From Massariosphaeria phaeospora (Eukaryota; Ascomycota; Dothideomycetes; Pleosporales): a stretch of 64,000 nt of DNA. The stretch lies in NCBI GenBank assembly GCA_011032825.1, contig JAADJZ010000018.1, positions 930,001 to 994,000 on the forward strand, read 5' to 3'. This document shows, in pieces, positions 56,956 through 64,000 of this stretch. Position numbers and translations under genes: made by a program. How positions within the stretch are numbered: position 1 is the first letter of the stretch; every line of letters begins with the position of its first letter. The notes beneath the pieces were generated by a model, which worked only from the letters and a program-made list of their open reading frames with translations, was not told where the DNA came from and searched no databases.

Positions 56956-59042
56956 ACTAAATACGTTAAAACTTTTTAATTTTTAATACGCAACAACTCT
57001 ACTACTATAAACTCTATTTAAGCTGCAATTAATAAAATCGAATTGCAAAAGCTAGAAAAAGATTTTTTATATATAGAAATTGCTACTAAACGTAGTATCA
57101 ATCGCAGTATACTATTGCAAAAATACTAAAGTATTACAGCGTCGCGTGCAGCTACTGCAAACAATTAACAAAAACTTAACTTATAGCAAAAGTAGAAGCT
57201 TGTGCGATTTATTAAATAACTTACAAAGAAACATATACTTTTTACAAAAGAAATAATACAAAATTTTGCATTAACAATAGCTAAAGAGCTAGTTAGCAAA
57301 AGCTAAGTTACTTACTTTATCAACTAACACAGCATTTATTTTATATTACAATAAATAGTTAGCATAGACAGCAATTGCTACAAAGCTAATTTAGAAAATA
57401 AATATTGCTTCTACTTTTATTTTTTACATAGCAAAATTAAGTAATATTAAATAGATTCTCGTTATACCTACAATATAAACAAAAAAAGCTTTTTAATTAG
57501 CATTATTAGTAGATTAAAAAGAATATTTAGTAGACAAATGTAAGAAAAAAAAGAAGTTAAAGTATTAATTTAAAATAGAAATTGTGTATAGATTACGCTT
57601 CTAGCATGTATATGCACTAATAGATTTGCTTTGCTTTTAAGCTTTATCTATAAAGCTGCTAACAAAAGCATTTAATTAAGCTAAGTAGACAATATCTAGG
57701 CAAAAAAACACTTAGTATTTATTACTTTATTACTTTTTAGCTAGACGAACAACGATATTAAACTTGCTTAGCTTAAGCAAGTGTTTAATCGCTGTACAAA
57801 AAAAAAACTTAACAATTTTATTAACTTTTAATTCTAGATAACGTAAACTACTAGTAACTTAGCTAAACTAGTAACTCGGCCAAAATTTCTTGGCACTAAA
57901 TTCTTAGGTTCAAAGCTTAATAACGTTACTAATAGTAGAGCTATTTAGATAGTTTTTACACCGTTTTAAAGCTTTACTCTAGCACTTTCAGATTAACTAA
58001 AAACTGCCTAAATAGGACTAGTATAGCTAGAGTTATTAAGAGTTAAGTATAAAAAAACTCGCTTAGCTTCTAAACTCTACTTCTAGTACTAGACTACTAT
58101 AATAAATAGTAATACTTTCTAGTATTCTTTTTTATAGTTATTATTAAGTGTTTATAAAGATTTTATAGCGTGCAGCCTAGAATTACATTTAGTAAATAGA
58201 ATTAGATTCTACATACAAAGTTAAGTAGTTTAGAGTAGTATTATTATTTATAATAATAAGTATTTATTACTTTTCAAACTTAATATAGCTGTAGTAGACT
58301 ATAAACTAGATTACTTATTAGCTATATAGTAGATTATATAAGCTATATATAAATATTTTTACTTAGAAAGCATAAAAGTATTAGTAACTTTCTAACTCTA
58401 TTTACTAAATGTAATTCTAGGCTGCACGCTATAAAATCTTTATAAATACTTAATAATAACTATAAAAAAGAATACTAGAAAGTATTACTATTTATTATAG
58501 TAGTCTAGTACTAGAAGTAGAGTTTAGAAGCTAAGCGAGTTTTTTTATACTTAACTCTTAATAACTCTAGCTATACTAGTTCTATTTATGCAGTTTTTAG
58601 TTAATCTGAAAGTGCTAGAGTAAAGCTTTAAAACAGTGTAAAAACTATCTAAATAGCTTTACTATTAGTAACGTTATTAAGCTTTGAACCTAAGGATTTA
58701 GTGCTAAGAAATTTTAGCCGAGTTACTAGTTTAGCTAGGTTACTAGTAGTTTACGTTAGCTATAGATTCTATATTGCTATAAATTTTATTAACTACTATA
58801 GTTAAAACAAATTTATTTTTGCTATTTTACTTCTTTATTTAACTTATACGCTTTAGCTACTTAATATAGTAATATTTAAGCTTCTATTAACTACTTACTT
58901 AGTAAAACTATCAAACTACTTTTAAATAAGCTAAAGTTTTTTTTTTATTACTAAAAGCGACTTCTTTCTACTATTCTAGAAAGCGTAGAAAACTTTCTTT
59001 AAAAAATCAACAATTTTTAGCTTTTTTAAAGCACTAGGCATA
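56956..59042 (+). mobile_element. P2: second Fot1/pogo-type transposon copy, 5' end unclear, 3' part displaced
   Basis: The plus strand reads as a decayed transposase. It opens near 56,995 with a psq-type helix-turn-helix (INKIELQKLEKDFLYIEIAT), then a CENP-B/Tc5-type region (KLVRFIK, FTKEIIQNFALTIAKELVSK S), then DDE-type sequence to about 57,760. It matches P1 in inverted orientation from about 57,000 to 59,040, at roughly 85-95 percent by eye. A MITE interrupts it at 57,841. At 59,042 it stops at a TA where P1 continues, because Q1 begins there. I could not find its 5' terminal repeat next to the foldback element. Confidence 0.7.
57841..58756. mobile_element. MITE, 916 b, long terminal inverted repeats
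   Basis: Begins ACGTAAACTACTAGTAAC and ends with its reverse complement, flanked by TA (57839-40, 58757-58). Arms of about 370 b are near-perfect inverted repeats (57841-58215, 58385-58756) around a loop of about 170 b. There is no coding capacity. P1 lacks this insert at the corresponding place, so it is an insertion. Its ends resemble those of Q1. Confidence 0.8.
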
Positions 59043-62000
59043 ACGTAAACAATTACCAAGTAGCTAATATTACTAAGTAGCTAGAAATTTCTTGGCACAA
59101 CCAACTTATTTTAAAGAATATTAAATTAATTGCTATTAAACAAGAAACCTGCGTACGTCGTGCTAGCTCTAGATTCAAAAGCTTTTTTTATATTCTTTTA
59201 GTAGGTTTGGGTATTGTGTCTTGTATTACTATAGTTTCTACAGCGCCGTAGAGCTAGTTGTGCTCTTTTTTAACTCTTTTTACTACGCGCTTTCTTTAAT
59301 AGCTAAAGCGCTGTAAACGCTTTAGCAGCTACTTGCGCTAATTCGTTACTATACTCTATTGTACTACCTATTTAAATTTGCTTTCGTTTGCGCGATTTTC
59401 GCTTAGTTATCTTTGCTAATTGATTTTTAAGCTTTTTAATATAGTAGTTCTTAAGCGCGTTCTAATGCAGCATTAATTCAGCTCTTTTTACAAGCTAAAA
59501 GAAGCTACTTTGCGCTAAAGTAAGCGATCTAGTAATAGAATCGCGTACTAGCTTTGATTGCGATCTAAATTTAAGCGTATTGCTTGAAGTCTTTAACTGC
59601 TACGGCGTTTCTAAGCGAGAAGTAGTAGCAAAGTACACAGTTGTACTTTAAGACGATTAAAAACTACTTGCGCGTTAATAGAAACTAGCTTTAAAGCTTT
59701 AAAAGCTTTCTTGTAGTTCTTTGTTGTAAATACTTTAAAAAACGCGTTTCTAAAGGCTAGCAGAAAGCTTTTCTTGTTAATATAAAAAACGCGCTAGCGC
59801 GCTAAGTTCTAAACGCGTTGAGAGTACTTTAACTTTAGCAGCAAAAAGCAAACTACATCTAGTAGCTAAAGAATATAAAATAAATAAGCTAGCATGCAAA
59901 GCGTAAGAATCTTGTTTTTAAAGCAATAGTTTTTGAAATTCTAAAATCGGTAGCTCTTATAGCTGTCTAGAATAAGTAGCTAATACTTTCTTACCTAACG
60001 CGCTTTTGTATGCGCGTTAAAATGCTTTAACTACTTAAAACTAAAAGCGTTGTTTATCTAGCTGTTCTTAGAAACTAAAAGCTTTTAATTGCTAGGTATA
60101 AAGTTTTTTTTGTACTATGCTAAAATGTAAACGCGCTCTTTGTAGATAATAAATAGTAAAATCGCGTACTTTGCAGCGCAAATGCTTTGAATAACTATTA
60201 CTTACTTCTAATTACCTAGCTAGATAAAATTAAGTTGAGTACGTTTTTAAAAGCTTGTAACGACTTTTATAAACTTAATTACGCTTATTTAGAAACTAGT
60301 TTTGTTAAAGTTGTGCACGTTATTCTCGTAGATACTGTACTAGGCTTTGGTATTTCCAACTAGCTTAAACTACGCGCTAATTACTTTAGAATTTTTCTAT
60401 TGTATTCTTTGCTAGTTTTTTGCTCAATTAAAAGCTATTTTAAGCTCGCTTAAACGCGTTACAAATCTTGTAGCTTATTTTTTGCCTACTAGCTTTCTAC
60501 TTTGCGCAGCTACTAGTTTATTCTCTAGAAACTACTAAGCTACTTACAACTCTTTAGCTAAAGTTTATAAACTTTGCTATAAGCAACTTAACTCTTTTTG
60601 TAAGTACACTTTTTTGCACTTTGTTTTTTTTAACTGCACGCTTTGCAGTTGCGTTGGCAAAGTCCGCAAAAAGCTAAGCGCGCTCGCAATTTTTTTTAGC
60701 TACCAAATTAATAACAACGCGAGCTTTTTTAAACTAGAATATGTTAATACAAGTTATAGTAGCCTATAATAGGCCAACATACTTTTTTACGCAAAGTATT
60801 AGCTTGCTTAACATTCTTTTAAAGCTTTGCTACTACTAACTAGTTAAACAACTGCATAAAATACTTCTGCTAAAAAGCAGCAGCTTTAACAGTATAAACG
60901 CAACTATTTAGCTTAACCTTAGCATTAAGATTTTTATTAAAGTTAGTAGATTTATTGTAAAAGTAGAGGTGCGCGCTGTAGAGAGCATATTAGCAACTAG
61001 AAACTAAATTAGCGCTTTGCTACACTTTAAGAAGTTAAAACACATACTTATTAAGCGTTTTAAAAATGTTCTTGCAGGTCTTGCTTATTTTTATTATAGC
61101 AAGCTTTACTTTATTATTAGTGTATACTTTAAACTAGCGAAAAGTTTTAAAAACTTTTTCTTTAGTTTTAAGCGCGCTAGGGAACAAAAGCTTGTAAGCA
61201 AAGTTAAAAACAACTACAAAATAACTCTTGTTGCAAACTTTTTTTAAAGCGAGCACAACTTCTTTTAACTTATTTTAAAGCTTTTTTAGTATTTTATACA
61301 GAATTAGAATAGCTTATAACGCTTTCAACTAGTTTAAATACGCACTAAATAGCAGTTTTAGTTTGTATTAAAACACTAGAAGCATTTTAGATACCTATGC
61401 TCTTTGCTTTTGTTATTTTTAACAATTTACTCTTAGTACAAACGCTTGTTAAAGTTGTTAACAATAAGCATGCGGCATTCTACCTAGCCTAGGTAATAGT
61501 ACTTTCTATTACTTTAAAACGCAACGCAACGCGCGTAGAAGTGTACTGTAAAGTTGCTATTATCTAGAATATCATTGCTAACTCTAGTAATGTTCATGTT
61601 AGCTAGTAAAAAATCGAAGTAACTAAGAAAAAGCTAACGCGAGCTAATATACGAAAGAAAAACTAATAGTTACACTATTAGCTACTAAATACTTTACAAT
61701 AGCCTATTATAACCTAAATCAACTTACCTATTCTAACGTTAACTAATTTTTAAATTCAAGAATTTAGCGAAGTTGATGTAAGAATAAAAGTTAAAAAAAG
61801 CTAGTACGAGCTATAAAAGAACTATAAGCAGCACTTGCTGCTAGGCCGAAAATTCGCTAGATTCTGCTAGCAGTACACTTTACCGCTAGTTTTACCAAAA
61901 AAAACTTTACTACTTTTTTACTTTAACTTTACTTAAGTTCGCACTAGTTCGAGGTATTAGTATAGAGCTCTAGAGAGCTATTCTGCTTTACAATAGCCTA

Positions 62001-62238
62001 TATAAGCTTCTATTAGAAAATTTCAAACGAAGTTAGCTTACGAAACGTTTAAGCTCTTAGAAAAAAAATAATGTAAAGCCAAGTAGCTTTACGTATTTGT
62101 TTTCTTTCGATTAATAGCTACTATAAGCTATAATAAGCTAGACTAGTTTTTTGCAAAGCTTTCAAAAGTACCTCGCATCGAATTGCTGCTAAAACAGCGA
62201 TTCGTTTCTTTTACACGAATATACTATTTTTATTACTA
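59043..62238 (-). mobile_element. Q1: Fot1/pogo-type transposon relic; right end not found
   Basis: Starts with ACGTAAACAATTACC next to a TA (59041-42); the P1 copy shows the uninterrupted site. Minus-strand reading from about 61,200 down to 59,100 gives DDE-type transposase remnants. The Lys/Arg-rich C-terminal part is clearest at 59,150-59,800 (QLAKITKRKSRKRK). The other terminal repeat was not identified, so the right limit is simply the start of Q2. Sequence from about 61,260 to 62,238 is AT-rich and unassigned. Confidence 0.55.
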
Positions 62239-64000
62239 ACGTAATCTACTACTAAGTAAAACACTTTACTAAGTAAAACAAAAAGCCTTAGCATAACCAA
62301 CTTATGTTACGCATTTTTAATTTTATTGCTATTAAACAAAAAGCCTACGTACGTCGTGCTAGCATTTAATTTAGAAAATGCTTTTGTATTCTTTTTGCAC
62401 GTTTGCGCATTGTGCTTAGTTTCGCTGTAGTTTTTACAGCGCCGTAGAGCTAGTTAAGCTCGTTTTTAATTACTACTACTACGAGTTTTCTTTAATTGCT
62501 AAAGTTTTGTAAACGCTTTAGTAGCTACTTGCGCTGCAGCACTTCTATACTCTATAGTACTACCTTACTAGATTTGCTTTCTTTTGCGCGATTTTTGCTT
62601 AGTTATCTTTGCTAGTTGCTTTTTAAGCTTTTTATTGCGAGCAGCAAGAAGCGCGTTTTAGTACAGCATTAGCTTACTACCTTTTATAAGCTAGAAAAAG
62701 CCTGCTTAAGCTGTAACAAGTAATTAAGTAAAAAACTCGCGTACAAGCTTTGACTAAGATTCAAACTCGTACGTATTGCTTAGTGTTTTTGACTACTACA
62801 GCGTTTCTAGTGCGAAAAGTAGTAGCGAAGTACATAGCCGTACTTTAAAACGATTAAAAACTACCTACGCGTTAATAGAAACTAGCTTTAAAACTTCAAA
62901 AGCTTTCTTGCAGTTCTCTATTGTAAACACTTTAAAAAACGCGTTTTTAAAAGCTAGCAAGAAGCTTTTTTTGTTAATATAAAAAACGCGCTAGCGTGCT
63001 AAGTTTCTAATACGCTAAGAGTACTTGCGCTTTAACAGCAAAAAGCAAACTACGTTAAGTAGCTAGAGAATATGCAACAAGTAGAGAAGCATGCAAAAAG
63101 TTAAAATCTTGTGTTCAAAACAGTAGTTCTTGAAATTCTAGTTAAAGTAGCTTTTATAGCTGTTTAGAATAAGTAGCTAGTATACTTTTACTTAGCGCGT
63201 TTTTGTATGCGCGTTAAAGTACTTTAACTACTCTAAACTTAAAGCGTTGTTTGTCTAGCTATTTTTAAAAACTAAAAGCTTTTAATTGCGCAGTATTAAA
63301 GCTTTCTCGTACTACGCTAAGATGTAGACGCGTTTTTTGTAGATAATAAAGAGCAAAATCGCGTACTCTGCGGCGCAAATGCTTTAAATAACTATTACCT
63401 ACTTTCAATTGCCTAGCTAAATAAGATTAGGTTAAGTACGTTTTTAAAAGCTTGTAACAACTTTTATAAAGCTAATTACGCTTATTTAAAAGCTAGTTTT
63501 GTTAAAGTTGTACACATTGTCGTTGTAAACGCCGTACTTAGCTTTAGTATTCTCTACTAGCTTGAACTACGCGCTAATTATCTTTAAATTCTCTTAGAGT
63601 ATTCTCTGCCTATTTTTAGCTTAATTAAAAGCTATTTTGAGCTTAGATAAACGCGTTACGAAGCGCGCAAGCTAGTGCTTGCTAACTAGCTTACTACCGC
63701 GTACAGCTAGCAGTTTATTAGCTATATCTACTACTTCGCACAGTCGAAGCGCAAATTCTCGCAAATCAAAGTTAAGAATATATTAAACAATTGTTTGCTC
63801 TTTAGTCGCAGTGAGCTTATGTTAAGCGTAGCGAGTTTTAAAGCAATGCGTAACTCTTTTGCGTTAGCAAAAAAGTATTGTAAAAAGTACTTTAAATGCT
63901 TTAGCAGCGCGTTGAAAGCTTAGAATTGTTAGCTATTATAAGCAAAAAGAGCAAGCTGAATTTTGCTTTTTTAGTTAGATAATTGCGCGTTTTGTTGTTG
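62239..64000 (-). mobile_element. Q2: second copy of the Q element, cut by window edge
   Basis: Begins ACGTAATCTACTAC after a TA at 62237-38. From about 62,290 on it is a direct repeat of Q1 (59,085 onward), e.g. the shared CGTACGTCGTGCTAGC block near 59,153 and 62,350. It carries the same minus-strand C-terminal transposase remnants with many stops, and it runs off the right edge. Confidence 0.65.

Noticed and set aside
61017..61247. 76-codon plus-strand frame
   Set aside because: Antisense to the Q1 transposase remnants; Lys/Phe composition of AT-rich DNA.
62776..62982. 68-codon plus-strand frame
   Set aside because: Lies antisense within the Q2 transposase C-terminal remnant.
39796..64000. 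Centromere as explanation of the AT-rich block
   Set aside because: Composition and transposon nest could fit a centromere, but nothing in 24 kb distinguishes it from any RIP-affected repeat island; a CenH3 map would be needed.

Overview
The window is nuclear DNA of a filamentous ascomycete (Pezizomycotina). Gene content and the form of the transposon decay suggest a Dothideomycete, perhaps Pleosporales, but this is inference. Evidence: intron-bearing genes with short introns (43-175 b, GT..AG, several with CTAAC-type branch sites); fungal families such as Rax1-like RGS protein, RMD1/DUF155, ELL-like elongation factor, E2-C ubiquitin-conjugating enzyme, AA9 LPMO, CE1 esterase and a choline/GABA-type permease; and a large AT-rich block of transposons degraded in the manner of repeat-induced point mutation (RIP).

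Layout. Bases 1-39,790 are an ordinary gene-bearing compartment with 16 supported protein genes and one F-box pseudogene. In order: a partial membrane-type gene (1-241, -), a secreted Cys-rich/GPI-type protein (770-1539, +), an unknown nuclear-type protein (2078-3908, -), a structured non-coding repeat (4341-5064), a degenerate kinase-like protein (5804-6821, +), a small conserved fungal protein (7047-7817, +), a single-pass membrane protein (8312-~8800, -), a DUF2237 protein (9330-9712, -, first exon unresolved), ELL-like factor (11297-13575, -), a 4.6 kb gene-free stretch, E2-C (18164-18839, -), DUF155 protein (19694-21575, -), Rax1-like (22275-23483, -), 2OG/prolyl 4-hydroxylase (24384-25278, +), F-box pseudogene (26244-27775), a divergent AA9 LPMO / CE1 esterase pair (27938-28846, - ; 29612-30595, +), a large fungal family protein (31745-33559, +), a CENP-V/GFA protein (33973-34812, +), a permease (35706-37512, +), and a proline- and cysteine-rich protein (38591-39658, +).

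At 39,796 the composition switches abruptly to AT-rich DNA that holds no intact gene through base 64,000. It can be parsed as a nest of transposons. A Fot1/pogo-type DNA transposon (P1, 39,796-56,236, minus) is split by a Ty3/gypsy LTR element (LTR-2, minus, CTAAG target duplication), which is itself split by a second gypsy chromovirus of related family (LTR-1, plus, CTTAA duplication). All four LTRs are 501 b. Next come a foldback element with a perfect 48-b palindrome, a second inverted copy of the Fot1-type element (P2), a 916-b MITE inserted in P2 at a TA, and two direct copies of another Fot1/pogo-type element (Q1, Q2). P1 and P2 supply each other's empty sites, so the order of insertion can be read directly.

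The clearest functional grouping among host genes is the divergent LPMO/esterase pair, both predicted to be secreted and to act on plant cell-wall polysaccharides. The other genes are mostly housekeeping (transcription elongation, mitotic ubiquitination, polarity, transport). The most unusual signal is that the decayed transposons each appear to have lost TpG more than CpA on their own coding strand, whichever way they lie in the chromosome. I saw no tRNA, rRNA, CRISPR or prokaryotic features.
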